Both the position numbers and the translations under genes were made by a program. The notes beneath the pieces were generated by a model. It saw only the letters and a program-made list of their open reading frames with translations. It had not been told where the DNA came from and made no database searches. From Ascidia mentula (taxonomy: Eukaryota; Chordata; Ascidiacea; Phlebobranchia; Ascidiidae), in assembly GCA_947561715.1 (NCBI GenBank), contig OX387201.1:20722001-20786000 (forward strand): a stretch of 64,000 bases of DNA. The letters run 5' to 3'. Within the stretch, counting starts at the first letter, position 1. Each line of letters opens with the position of its first letter. This document shows positions 1 to 12,400 of the stretch, in pieces.

Positions 1-1110
1 CCCAACAGTTTTCAAGTTTCCCAGCGAAATGAACTTAACTACAGGTCACCCGTTGTGACGTCATTGAGCCCTTTACGCGCGTACAGACTGGCGACAAGGC
101 CTCTCATACAGGCGAACATTTGAAACCTTTCCGGGCCGTAGGATTTTTTTTATATTTTGCACAGAGCTTGCCTGGAGCATGCAGATGAACGCGGTATAAG
201 TTAAAATCCCAACAGTTTTCAAGTTTCCCAGCGAAATGAACTTAACTACAGGTCACCCGTTGTGACGTCATTGAGCCCTTTACGCGCGTCCAGGTTGGCC
301 ACAAGGCCTCTCATACAGGCGAACATTTGAAACCTTTCCGGGCCGTAGGATTTTTTTTAATTTTGCACAGAGCTTGCCTAAAGCATGCAGATGAATGTGG
401 TATAAGTTAAAATCCCAACAGTTTTCAAGTTTCCCAGCGAAATGAACTTAACTACATGTCACCCACTGTGACGACATAGAGCCCTTCACGCGCGTATAGG
501 CTGTGCACAAGGCCTCTCGTACAGGCGAACATTTGAAACCTTTCCGGGCCGTAGGATTTTTTTATATTTTGCACAGAGCTTGCCTAAAGCATGCAGATGA
601 ATGTGGTATAAGTTAAAATCCCAACAGTTTTCAAGTTTCCCAGCGAAATGAACTTAACTACATGTCACCCACTGTGACGACATAGAGCCCTTCACGCGCG
701 TATAGGCTGGCCACAAGGCCTCTCGTACAGGCGAACATTTGAAACCTTTCCGGGCCGTAGGATTTTTTTATATTTTGCACAGTGCTTGCCTGGAGCATGT
801 AGATGAACGCGGTATAAGTTAAAATCCCAACAGTTTTCAAGTTTCCCAGCGAAATGAACGTAACTGCAGGTCACCGGCTATGACGTCATTGAGCCCTTTA
901 CGCGCGTACAGACTGGCGACAAGACCTCTCATACAGGCGAATATTTGAAACCTTTCCGGGCCGTAGGATTTTTTTATATTTTGCACAGAGCTTGTCTGGG
1001 GCATGCAGACGAACGCGGTATAAGTTAAAATCCCAACAGTTTTCAAGTTTCCCAGCGAAATGAACTTAACTGCAGGTCACCGGCTGTGACGACATAGAGC
1101 CCAACAGTTA
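1..1110 (-). repeat. Left arm, outer part: 206-bp tandem repeat
   Basis: About 5.4 units of a 206-bp repeat, in reverse orientation relative to the right arm. Recognisable landmarks in every unit are CCCAACAGTTTTCAAG, a ggccgtagga followed by a T-rich run, and TTGCACAGAGCTTGCCT. Units differ by scattered substitutions. The array is cut by the window start and interrupted at about 1110 by a Penelope-like relic. Confidence 0.95.
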
Positions 1111-1156
1111 TTAAGTTGAAAACTAAAAATAGGTTTTGACCACCAGGTATCATAAT

Positions 1157-2021
1157 GAAATAGGAAAGTGACGTTCTTCTGGTAAAAAACAACAAATATA
1201 CACCTTTTGTTTAAATAAGATTAACTAAACAAATTTCCCGCTAACCTACATCTTACACCCCACACAAACATATACAGCATTCACTTCCATACCATATGTA
1301 CAGGGAGTTTCTGAGCGGATATCTAGAATACTCAACGCCACTGGAGTAAAAGTTGTTATGAAACCGGTGTGCACTTTAGAAAACATGTTTCCCAAAACCA
1401 AAGACCATATTTCCATGCTTCAAATGACCGGTGAAGTTTACTAAATGCCTTGTCTTGATTGTAACACTGTGTATATTGGCCAGATTAAGCGCAATTAAAC
1501 GTCCCGTATTAAAGAACACAAGGCAGCCATACGCAATATGGAACCCAATAAATCTGCTCTATGTGCTCACATGCTTGACACCGACCACCGTATCCATTGG
1601 AAGGAAGCTAAAGTATTTAAACAAGAAACAATTTTGGCAAAACGGTTGGTTGTGGAAAATTATTTTTTAATTCGCTGCCTAATGTGGTAAATCGCAGTGA
1701 TGGAAAAATACTCTCGCCCGTGTTCCGCAATTTCGCCCGTAACCATTCATGACATTTTGTTTCCTATGTTTGGCCTTTTGACCCGTGATCGATATTGTCC
1801 ATTCATTTATGTCCCGCTGTGTTTTAGCTGTTGCGGCCTTTTGTACTTTTTCGTCGCTGAATTTCTTTGCCCTTTGGTTCGCAATCGCTACTGTGATTGT
1901 TTTATTCTCTGAAGAATCCTAGTCGTACGTGCAGGCGAAACGTCAGAAAATACAATTTTTTTTTCAACAAAAGGTGTATATTTGTTGATATTGAGCCAGA
2001 AGAACGCCACTTCCATATTTC
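1157..2021 (+). mobile_element. Penelope-like retroelement relic inserted in the left arm
   Basis: This segment replaces the 206-bp repeat between about 1110 and 2022. It is bordered by imperfect inverted copies of about 50 bp (1157-1210 and 1965-2021, sharing TTCTTCTGG and CAACAAATATACACCTTTTG). Inside is a decayed GIY-YIG endonuclease reading frame. Near the 3' end, 1909-1943 resembles a decayed hammerhead ribozyme (CTGAAGA, a stem, then GCGAAACGTC), a motif known from Penelope-like elements. Only the 3' part survives; no reverse transcriptase is visible. The inverted flanks fit the rearranged terminal repeats common in this class. Confidence 0.7.
1299..1770 (+). pseudogene. Penelope-like GIY-YIG endonuclease fragment (broken)
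   Basis: Reading frame 1299 onward gives the usual approach to the Penelope endonuclease (a VSERISRIL segment, then CTLENMFPKTKDH), followed by PCLDCNTVYIGQ, TSRIKEHKAAIR and SALCAHMLDTDHRI. These match the GIY-YIG core: the CxxC-VYIG strand, the R-x-x-EHK helix and the conserved H-x-I segment. The frame has in-frame stops just before the MPCLDC segment and after QIKRN, and another at about 1689 where the continuation NRSDGKILSP lies in a different frame. In an intact element this domain nicks target DNA for insertion; this copy cannot encode a working enzyme. Confidence 0.75.
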
Positions 2022-2022
2022 A

Positions 2023-5000
2023 GTATTCAAGTTTCCAAACGAAATGAACTTAAATGCAGGTCAACGGCGGTGACGGCGTAGAGCCCTTTAAGCGTGTATA
2101 GGCTGGCCACAAGGCCTATCGTACAGGCGAACATTTGAAACCTTTCCGGGCCATGAGATTTTTTTAAATTTTGCACAGAGCTTGCCTGAAGCACGCAGAT
2201 GAACGCGGTATAAGTTAAAATCCCAACAGTTTTCAAGTTTGCCAGGGAAATGAACTTAACTGCAGGTCACCGGCTATGACGTCATAGAGCTCTTATCGCG
2301 CGTATAGGCTGGCCACAAGGCCTATCGTACAGGCGAACATTTGAAACCTTTCCGGGCCGTAGGATTTTTTTAAATTTTGCACAGAGCTTGCCTGAAGCAT
2401 GCAGATGAACGCGGTATAAGTTAAAATCCCAACAGTTTTCAAGTTTCCCAGGGAAATGAACTTAACTGCAGGTCACCGGCTATGACGTCATAGAGCTCTT
2501 ATCGCGCGTATAGGCTGGCCACAAGGCCTATCGTACAGGCGAACATTTGAAACCTTTCCGGGCCGTAGGATTTTTTTAAATTTTGCACAGAGCTTGCCTG
2601 AAGCATGCAGATGAATGCGGTATAAGTTAAAATCCCAACAGTTTTCAAGTATCCCATCGAAATGAACTTAACTGCAGGTCACCGGCTATGACGTCTTAGA
2701 GCCCTTAACGCGCGTATAGGCTGGCCACAAGGCCTATCGTACAGGCGAACATTTGAAACCTTTCCGGGCCATGAGATTTTTTTAAATTTTGCACAGAGCT
2801 TGCCTGGAGCATGCAGATGAATGCGGTATAAGTTAAAATCCCAACAGTTTTCAAGTTTCCCAGCGAAATGAACTTAACTGCAGGTCACCGGCTATGACGT
2901 CTTAGAGCCCTTAACGCGCGTATAGGCTGGCCACAAGGCCTATCGTACAGGCGAACATTTGAAACCTTTCCGGGCCATGAGATTTTTTTAAATTTTGCAC
3001 AGAGCTTGCCTGAAGCATGCAGATGAACGCGGTATAATTTAAAATCCCAACAGTTTTCAAGTTTCCCGGCGAGATGAACTTAACTGCAGGTCACCGGCTA
3101 TGACGTCATAGAGCTCTTAACGCGCGTATAGGCTGGCCACAAGGCCTATCGTACAGGCGAACATTTGAAATCTTTCCGGGCCGTAGGATTTTTTTAAATT
3201 TTGCACAGAGCTTGCCTGGAGCATGCAGATGAACGCAGTATAAGTTAAAATCCCAACAGTTTTCAAGTTTCCCAGCGAAATGAACTTAACTGCAGGTCAC
3301 CGACTGTGACGGCATTGAGCCCTTTACGCGCGTACAGGTTGGCGACAATGCCTATCGTACAGGCGAACATTTGAAACCTTTCCGGGCCATGAGATTTTTT
3401 TAAATTTTGCACAGAGCTTGCCTGGAGCATGTTGATGAACGCGGTATAAGTTAAAATCCCAACAGTTTTCAAGTTTCCCGGCGAGATGAACTTAACTGCA
3501 GGTCACCGGCTATGACGTCTTAGAGCCCTTAACACGCGCATAGGCTGGTCACAAGGCCTCTTGTACAGGCGAACATTTGAAACCTTTCCGGGCCGTAGGA
3601 TTTTTTTTAATTTTGCACAGAGCTTGCCTGAAGCATGCAGATGAACGCGGTATAAGTTAAAATCCCAACAGTTTTCAAGTTTCCCAGCGAAATGAAACAA
3701 CTGCAGGTCACCCGCTGTGACGACATAGAGCGCTTCACGCGCATATAGGCTGGCCACGAGGCCTATCGTACAGGCTAACAATTGAAACCTTTCCGGGCCG
3801 TAGGATTTTTCTTAATTTTGCACAGAGCTTGCCTGAAGCATGCAGATGAATGCGGTATAAGTTAAAATCCCAACAGTTTTCAAGTTTCCCAGCGAAATGA
3901 ACTTAACTGCAGGTCACCGGCTATGACGTCATAGAGCCCTTTACGCGCGTACAGGTTGGCCACAAGGCCTCTCGTACAGGCGAACATTTCAAACCTTTCC
4001 GGGCCGTAGGATTTTTTTTAATTTTGCACAGAGCTTGCCTGAAGCATGCAGATGAACGCGGTATAAGTTAAAATCCCAACAGTTTTCAAGTTTCCCAACG
4101 AAATGAACTTAACTGCAAGTCACCCTCTGTGACGACATAGAGCGCTTCACGCGCATATAGGCTGGCCACAAAGCCTCTCGTACAGGCGGACATTTGAAAC
4201 CTTTCCGGGCCGTAGGATTTTTTTTAATTTTGCACAGAGCTTGCCTGAAGCATGCAGATGAACGCGGTATAAGTTAAAATCCCAACAGTTTTCAAGTTTC
4301 CCAGCGAAATGAAACAACTGCAGGTCACCCGCTGTGACGACATAGAGCGCTTCACGCGCATATAGGCTGGCCACGAGGCCTATCGTACAGGCTAACAATT
4401 GAAACCTTTCCGGGCCGTAGGATTTTTTTAAATTTTGCACAGAGCTTGCCTGGAGCATGCAGATGAATGCAGTATAAGTTAAAATCCCAACAGTTTTCAA
4501 GTTTCCCAGCGAAATGAAACAACTGCAGGTCACCCGCTGTGACGACATAGAGCGCTTCACGCGCATATAGGCTGGCCACGAGGCCTATCGTACAGGCTAA
4601 CAATTGAAACCTTTCCGGGCCGTAGGATTTTTTTTAATTTTGCACAGAGCTTGCCTGGAGCATGCAGATGAATGCAGTATAAGTTAAAATCCCAACAGTT
4701 TTCAAGTTTCCCAGCGAAATGAACTTAGCTGCAGGTCACCGGCTATGACGTCTTAGATCCCTTAACGCGCGTATAGGCTGGCCACAAGGCCTATCGTACA
4801 GGCGAACATTTGAAACCTTTCCGGGCCGTAGGATTTTTCTTAATTTTGCACAGAGCTTGCCTGAAGCATGCAGATGAACGCGGTATAAGTTAAAATCCCA
4901 ACAGTTTTCAAGTTTCCCAGCGAGATGAACTTAACTGCAGGTCACCGGCTATGACGTCATAGAGCTCTTAACGCGCGTATAGGCTGGCCACAAGGCCTAT

Positions 5001-5250
5001 CGTACAGGCGAACATTTGAAACCTTTCCGGGCCGTAGGATTTTTTTAAATTTTGCACAGAGCTTGCCTGGAGCATGCAGATGAACGCGGTATAAGTTAAA
5101 ATCCCAACAGTTTTCAAGTTTCCCGGCGAGATGAACTTAACTTGACGGCAGGTCACCGGCTGTGACGACATAGAGCCCTTTACACGCATAGGCTGGCCAC
5201 AAGGCCCTTGCACAGGCAAACATTTTACACCTTTACGGGCCTGTAGGAGA
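2023..5250 (-). repeat. Left arm, inner part: 206-bp tandem repeat
   Basis: About 15.7 units of the 206-bp repeat in reverse orientation. Units here are more diverse than in the right arm: some carry a short deletion (gaaatgaaacaactgcagg) and some carry TACAGGCTAACAATTG instead of TACAGGCGAACATTTG. The inner edge decays near 5220-5250, where the ggcc(g)taggattt motif gives way to unique DNA. Confidence 0.95.
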
Positions 5251-5688
5251 AGATTGGCTGACGATAAATTGGTTAAGATGGCAGTTTATCACTTAATTGC
5301 ATTTGAGGTGGGCGAATGGTATCATCGGCCAAGGTGTCCTAAGTGTATGACAAGCTAAAAACCTCAAAATTCTTGCCAATGAAGCGTTAAAAAATAGTTA
5401 CAATTCAATAATCTGTCAGAAAATACAACAATAAGAAGCCGTCAGGTTTGATTTGTACTGTTAATGAAAAAAATATGATTCAGCAACCAATTAAGATCCA
5501 TCGCATTTCACATCAACCTATCATTTTTATTTACAGAAAACTGCTATTTATCAACTTGCTGAATAACGAAAAGATCGAAGCCGCAACTGTGTGAAACCAT
5601 CCGTACCCGACGAGCTCATTACGTAAATTTCTTAACCACCAACGACACTGCTGTGTATAACGACGAAAGACCGTAGTCGCAATCGACG
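5251..5688 (+). promoter_or_regulatory. 5' flank of the transposon gene
   Basis: Single-copy DNA between the left arm and the first ATG of the transposon gene. It presumably holds the promoter and 5' untranslated region, but no clear TATA box or other element can be pinned down by eye. No coding sequence is recognised in it. Confidence 0.35.
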
Positions 5689-6453
5689 ATGGGAAGAAGA
5701 ACGCCGCCCAAGAAATATAAAGTTGGAGTTTCCGGAAAGCAGACATGTTACCTCCGTGCTGAGGGGTCGCCGCTTCCTTCCGTGTTGTTGGTGACCGACA
5801 GCAACGGGAGGAACATTGTCTGCCCCCAGGTGGTATCGTCGGATAGTGAACTTTTTACGTTAAGTGCTATTTCTATTCCAGGGGGAACACTGAACCATGG
5901 AGCGGAGGAACTCATGTACGGGAAAAGGTTCGGGTCAGTTGATTGTATCATTCTGGCTCTTGGTACGAACGACTTGGTCTCTCGGCATGCGGATCACCAC
6001 CATAGCAGTATCGGGACCGATTTTCGACATCTGATCGAGGTGTGCCAACAAACGTACCCACAGTCTCAGGTTGGTTGCCTGTATTATACAAAAGTGCAGT
6101 TTGTTCCTGTTACTGCCAGGAGTTAAACTACATTTTTTCCCTGCTGCGACTGTAACGTTAAAATTAACTTCATTTATAACACATATACATTTTTTTTTGT
6201 ATAATTTGTATGCAGATTGTGATGGCTGGGATCTTGCAACAGTCTGGTTTTCATGAACACTGCGTCCAACAAGCCAATTGGGTACTGCACAACCTTGCCG
6301 AGGAATATGGGCTCACCTTCTTGGATTTTAATATCTCCAACGACAAAGATAATTGGAGCGACCAACTCCATCCCTCGGACGTAGGGCTGCGCCATTACAT
6401 GGACAGCCTGGAAGGGCATATCCATACTTTACTGGCTGTGGAACATCTTATTG
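5689..6453 (+). other. SGNH/GDSL hydrolase domain of the transposon gene
   Basis: Exons 1 and 2 give the blocks of an SGNH hydrolase: block I VTDSNGRN with nucleophile Ser38, block III LALGTNDL with Asn94, and block V SDQLHPSDVG with Asp176 and His179. The spacing (about 56 residues from Ser to Asn, 85 to the Asp-x-x-His) fits small esterases of this fold. The intron at 6070-6215 lies between blocks III and V, so the domain only works when spliced. SGNH domains are known in ORF1 proteins of CR1-type retrotransposons, where their role is unclear; here one sits in a DNA transposon. The substrate cannot be told from sequence. Confidence 0.75.
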
Positions 6454-9400
6454 GTACAGAAAATAAAACAATTGCTTTAAAAAGTCCAGTTCAATTAGGA
6501 AATTACCGAAATACCTTTCGTATTACAAGATTGTGGCGTAACTTCTTGGTTTACATAATGTTGATACGAAACTAAAAATACGATTTGACGAAGTGTACTA
6601 TTTTTTATGTCAGTTAAACAAAACTTTGATCAACAATGAAGTTTTTTGTTGCACAGTACCAACAACATTCATTGTACCTTCCTCACAACCAACTCCAAAC
6701 GACATTTCCCACATCAGTCAGTCATGTAACGGACGGAAAAAGTACAAACGCCTCAGCCTTTTCGGATCCGTCGCTGACTATATACGACCTAACAATTTGA
6801 AGAAAGTGCTGCATTCTTCAGTGAGCTCACTCACACCTTGTCCGTTACGACTTCACGTCAAACCTGCAGTTCGTGGTTCGTCTGCAAAGGCTGTGACAAC
6901 TCAAAGCCGAGTCGACAATGAAGCTGCGACGAGTTCGTCAGCTAAAGCAGTTCGACGTTCGTCTGCAAAGGCTGCGACAACTCAAAGCCGAGTCGACAAT
7001 GAAGGTGCAACGAGTTCGTCAGCTAAAGCAGTTCGACATTCGTCTGCAAAGGCTGCGACAACTCAAAGCCGAGTCGACAATGAAGGTGCGACGAGTTCGT
7101 CAGCTAAAGCAGTTCGTGGTTCGTCTGCAAAGGCTGCGACAACTCAAAGCCGAGTCGACAATGAAGCTGCGACGAGTTTGTCAGCTAAAGCAGTTCGACG
7201 TTCGGCTGCAAAGGCTGCGACAACTCAAAGCCGAGTCGACAATGAAGCTGCGACGAGTTCGTCAGCTAAAGCAGTTCGACGTTCGTCTGCAAAGGCTGCG
7301 ACAACTCAAAGCCGAGTCGACAATGAAGGTGCGACGAGTTCGTCAGCTAAAGCAGTTCGTGGTTCGTCTGCAAAGGCTGCGACAACTCAAAGCCGAGTCG
7401 ACAATGAAGCTGCGACGAGTTTGTCAGCTAAAGCAGTTCGACGTTCGTCTGCAAAGGCTGCGACAACTCAAAGCCGAGTCGACAATGAAGGTGCGACGAG
7501 TTCGTCAGCTAAAGCAGTTCGTGGTTCGTCTGCAAAGGCTGCGACAACTCAAAGCCGAGTCGACAATGAAGCTGCGACGAGTTTGTCAGCTAAAGCAGTT
7601 CGACGTTCGTCTGCAAAGGCTGCGACAACTCAGAGCCGAGTCGACAATGAAGCTGCGACGAGTTCGTCAGCTAAAGCAGTTCGACATTCGTCTGCAAAGG
7701 CTGCGACAACTCAAAGCCGAGTCGACAATGAAGCTGCAACGAGTTCGTCAGCTAAAGCAGTTCGACATTCGTCTGCAAAGGCTGCGACAACTCAAAGCCG
7801 AGTCGACAATGAAGCTGCGACGAGTTCGTCAGCTAAAGCAGTTCGTGGTTCGTCTGCAAAGGCTGCGACAACTCAAAGCCGAGTGGACAATGAAGCTTCT
7901 CGCGCAGCAGGAAAGTTATTTGGATTTGTGTTTGATGGCTTTAAACGAGGTATTTACACTATTTTCAGTTTTTGTATATTCTATCTGTTTTTTATGCAAT
8001 ACTGCCTGTGTTCAATTGGGTTTGGATATATTTTTGATTTCGCGTTGAGCAGTTCTACGTTTGTCCCCGGTTTTCGTCTGACAATTTTCAGCGGCTTAAC
8101 AACTCGAAAACGCCGTATTCGTGGTTCGGTTTTACTATTACCATTGTCGCTGGCTGCACGTTTAGTACAAACTGGGGGAGCTAAGTTTCAAAGTTGTGAT
8201 GAAAAAGTTGACATGATTTGTAAACATTTGGTTTTTCGTGGATTGAAAAAGTTTTGCAGAAAGACTGGTTTAGGTTTTCTGCATTCCCATGATTTTTGGC
8301 AGGGAATGCCAAATAACAGGCGACTCAAAAAGCTTCTGAAATTTTGTGAGGTTTATGACAAGGAAATACAAAAGAAGTTGGTTGGACGCTTGGTTCGTTC
8401 CCCTCATATTCCGACCCACCATAAGGAAAATATGTTTTACGCCGCAGTACCATCTTTAGTTAAGTGCCTACGTGAATACCCTAACACATCAAAGCTACCA
8501 AACAAGGCCGTGAAAGAAGTTTTGAAATATTGCAAACTTCCATTAAATGAAAAAAACCGGTTAAAAGTAAAAATGACTTGGGTTGAAGATATTTTGTTTC
8601 GTAAAATGGCACAATCGTTTTACAAACAACGTAATGGTTTGGAAACATCGCTCATGTCATCACCAGAACCTCTTACGCCACGCGGTGAGCCCTTGTTCTG
8701 TGTTTGCAACGCGCCCTACGATGGCACATTAATGGTGGAATGTGAAACTTGTCAGCAGTGGTTTCATCCGAGTTGCGTGTTTGAAAAATCGTCCGTGGCT
8801 GTATCTTTAACAGAAAAACAATGGAGACGGTCGCATTTGGTTTGCCCTGGCTTTGATTTGTACTCTGAATCTTGTTTTGTACATAGGTCTCTAAAGCCCG
8901 ATTATTTGGCTCCAGGTGATGATAAGACTGTGAAAGGTAAAACAAACCAAGATATGGTTGATAAAAGCACGTTTCAATCGTCGTCTTCTGGTCTTGACTT
9001 TCAATCGCCTGCTGTAGGTCCATCGGTCGCATTTTCACCGGCTTTCCCAGCACCTTCGTCGGCTGCATACACTTCAGAAATTGCACGCAATAGTTTAGGA
9101 GATAAGATACCGGCAATTATTACCAGGGATTTGGGTGATCAAAACAACGACATAAATTTGTTTTCCAAATCGCAGGAAAACTTTGATGTGGTAAGCGAAC
9201 TAGGTGGAATAAGTTTCGAAACACAAAATAAGTTTCAACATACAGCTGATGTCGCAATAGATGATGTTTTCGTTTTTTCACTTCAGGAATGGACAACAAT
9301 TATTCAAAATAGATCCGCAAATCACTTTGGCAATGATACGTACGTTGATGTAACTGTAAGGCGCCTTCGCAAAATTTACTCTGGTTGTGTCCCGAACGTA

Positions 9401-12400
9401 TCCAACAATTACTTGGTTAACTTCAACGCTGTGAAGAATATTAAGAAATCTGACGAATGTTACAAAGAAGGTTGGGTTAACTTCTATTGTGCACATAAAA
9501 GATGTGAGAGTTGTATGTGTGAGGTAAAATTTGTAGTGACGTTTTGGTCGTTTGTGGACAAAGTTGAAGGTCGTGTGAAGATATGTGGGAAAAGAAACCA
9601 TCACCGCGCTTGTAAAAAATGTAGACGTGTAAGTGGACTAATGAGGGAAGGACTTCGCAAAAAAATGCAGCATCAAACTGCAGTGAAACAATATCGCGAA
9701 ATGTTTGACAAATTATCGCCAGAAGAACGTTGGTTAGGGGCATGTACGTACTTACCCTCGCAATCAGTTTTAAACAACATTAAAAGTGAACACAGTGGCA
9801 GCAAACGAATAAGCGATTCATGGTTTTTAAATTTAAATCTACAGCGACTGCAAATGGATGAAAAGTTTATTCGTTGTATTTCGGCGCATTTTCCTATGGT
9901 GGCAATGTATTCCGACGCACAGATAAAAATTTTTAATCGCGTGTGCGCGTTTGATATTGCGTATTTTGATTCTACCGGCAGTGTGCTGCGCCGAATTGAA
10001 AACTATTCTAATTTTCAAGTGTACACCTTACTAATTCGAAATCCAACTAAAGGTGGTGCACCACTTCCGGTTGCAACTTGCGTGACATCAAAGCATGATG
10101 CGATCACTATTAGTCATTTTTTGGAAACCTTTCTCTCCGATTGTCTTAAAGTGTGTAGTGTGTCTCGAAAACCCAAACTGCTTATCATTGATGGCTCGAT
10201 GGCAATGTGGAACGCTGTTTTAAAGGCATTTTGTCGGGAAACTCGTATAGAATTTTACAACAGGTGTTATCGAATTTTAACAGGCGTTCCAGAGCATGGC
10301 GATTTGCAGAAAACTGTGGTCCATAATTGCTACAGCCATGCAATGAAAGCAGCCAAAATTTTATGCAACAAACACTGTCAAAGTTCAAAATTGTTGAAGA
10401 CTTATTTGTTCTGGTTAAACATATTTTTTAATTGCGAGAATTTTACGGATCTAGATATGGCTGTGGAAAGTTTTATTGTTTTGACTAACAGTGAAATTCC
10501 TTCCTCATTAGTCGAATTTCATTACAACCGCTTGAAATCCAAAGGTGCGTCCGGTAAATTCAATTTTGATGACACTGACGACGACAAGGGTGTGGCAGGG
10601 CACACAGATTATGTTTTTTCGAGTAAAGAAACAGATAAATTACAGGAAAAACAGTCCCCATTTTTTATTCGATACAAACGGAAATTAGAAAACTTTTTGA
10701 AAACATGTTCCAAGACACCAACCTCTTCACATATTGGCGCCAATGTTTATTACAATCCGAAATTGTGTGAACGTTTGATAGATGTGGTTTTAAGCAGAAT
10801 ATGTTCAACCTCTAAGTTAATGCTTGGGGATTTGTCACGGCATTTCCACGACAGCAAATCCACCAACGAACAGGCCAACATGTTTAATACGTACTCGAAA
10901 GATTGCAATGTGATAAAGAGTTGCCTCCACCAAACAATCCTTCACAATAACAAAACACAAGGAATTATTGAGGAACATTTTCGAGATTTGAAACGAAACA
11001 TAATTGATGGAAAGCGAATAGCTCGAATAGACGATTTTGCTTTAAAATACTATGATGCCATTAAAGTTTTGCAAAAACTGTTTGCCGATTCGTTAATGAG
11101 CTTTCGTGGAAAAGCGAACAAATCCCCTTCAAACCCAAGCAAAACTGAAACCGCCAAGCGTACATTGGTTGTGGAGTCAAAGTTTAAAAAGAGGAAAAGA
11201 AACAAAACTAGTTTTTATTCATCAGAAGTCATAAGTAAACGCTTAAAATACGAAAACGAAAAATCACTTTCTCCGCAACCAGTGTTAACACTTAAGTGCA
11301 CCCCGACAATGTCATTTTTTACAAACTGTCCAAAACAAAATGAAAATTTTCACGACTGTAAGAAAATTGCAGAGTTCATTTGGCATCATATACCTTTTAC
11401 CCCAACTTCAATTTTTGACACCGCCCTCGTCATGCTCTGTCATCAGTCAGTTTCTTGGTTAGATTTGTGTTCCCTTTGCAGTAGACCTCGTGGAAAAACT
11501 TATTGTGCTTTAACTCAAAACCCGGCGAAAACACACAGTGACTTGACAATTGGTTGGCTAACGGAAAACGTTGTAGATTGTTATATTTCAAGAACTCTCC
11601 GTCGTTGTAATTTGCGCATGCCTGGGACGTTTGGTTTTGTGTCAAGTAGGACAGCGGGAGAAGTGTTGCGTGGCAAAGAGTTCAAAAGTAATCGCAGAGC
11701 ATTTCATACCTTGTTTTGTAATGAACGGTTGGTTAAACACGCATTTATTCCATTACTTTATGAAGGCCATTTTGTTGTTTTGTGGTTAAAACATTTTGAG
11801 AATGAATTGGTTTTCTATGATTCTGCCGGAACTCCGCGAAAGGAACTTACGTCTCTGATAAAAAGATTTTTAATTCCAATTTTAATTTTAATTACCGGTC
11901 ATGATATTTATCTTAAATCTGATTCATTGGTGACTCAATGCGATTTGTCCAGTTGTGGTGTGTGTGTGTGTTTCACTGTGGACAAAATAGCAAACAATAT
12001 AGTTGGGATTGATGAGATTGAGTTCGACGTTGCACGGTATCGTATTTGGATTGTGTTTGCGCTTGTTCAGGAATCGATGAGTTGCAGTGATAAAATAGTT
12101 TCTTGGATTGTTAAAAGCAAGCTAGTTTTGCCTGGTCTTCCCAATTTATACAACAACTGTTGGTTAAATTCCGTGCTGCAAGCTGTTCAATGTTTGTTAG
12201 ATGACACTTGTATTTTTCCAAAAGAAACTGACATAAAAGGTAAAATTGGCCAATTTGTTTATCACCTAGCTCATAAACTTGTCGATTCCACGTCATACTT
12301 GCAGTTGGTAAAAGACGTTTGTTGTCTGCTTAGTTTTAAGTTAGGTCAGCAGCAGGACCCTATTGAATTTTTAATGCTAATTGATTTTGTTTCCGTTTTG

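Noticed and set aside
658-5219. Many 60-139 residue open frames in the left arm
   Set aside because: They recur with the 206-bp unit, and 206 is not a multiple of three, so the frame changes every unit. They are by-products of the repeat, as are the 69-residue frames of the right arm.
1-5250. Centromeric or telomeric satellite
   Set aside because: Possible in principle, but the inverted second array and the transposase gene between them fit transposon arms better. Genome-wide distribution of the unit would settle it.
6593-6656. Start of the large protein at 6593
   Set aside because: The codon there is GTG, not ATG, and the first 21 codons look like intron. An acceptor after 6656 joins the frame to the upstream SGNH exon.
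6918-8048. A 376-residue Arg/Leu-rich frame overlapping the transposase gene
   Set aside because: It is the +1 frame of the 81-bp repeat, open because the unit is a multiple of three. It ends soon after the repeat and has no recognisable domain.
7950-8091. Intron with GTATTT donor and TTTTCAG acceptor in the transposase gene
   Set aside because: Its length is 142 bp, so removal would shift the frame away from the PHD, transposase and protease domains. Kept only as a note.
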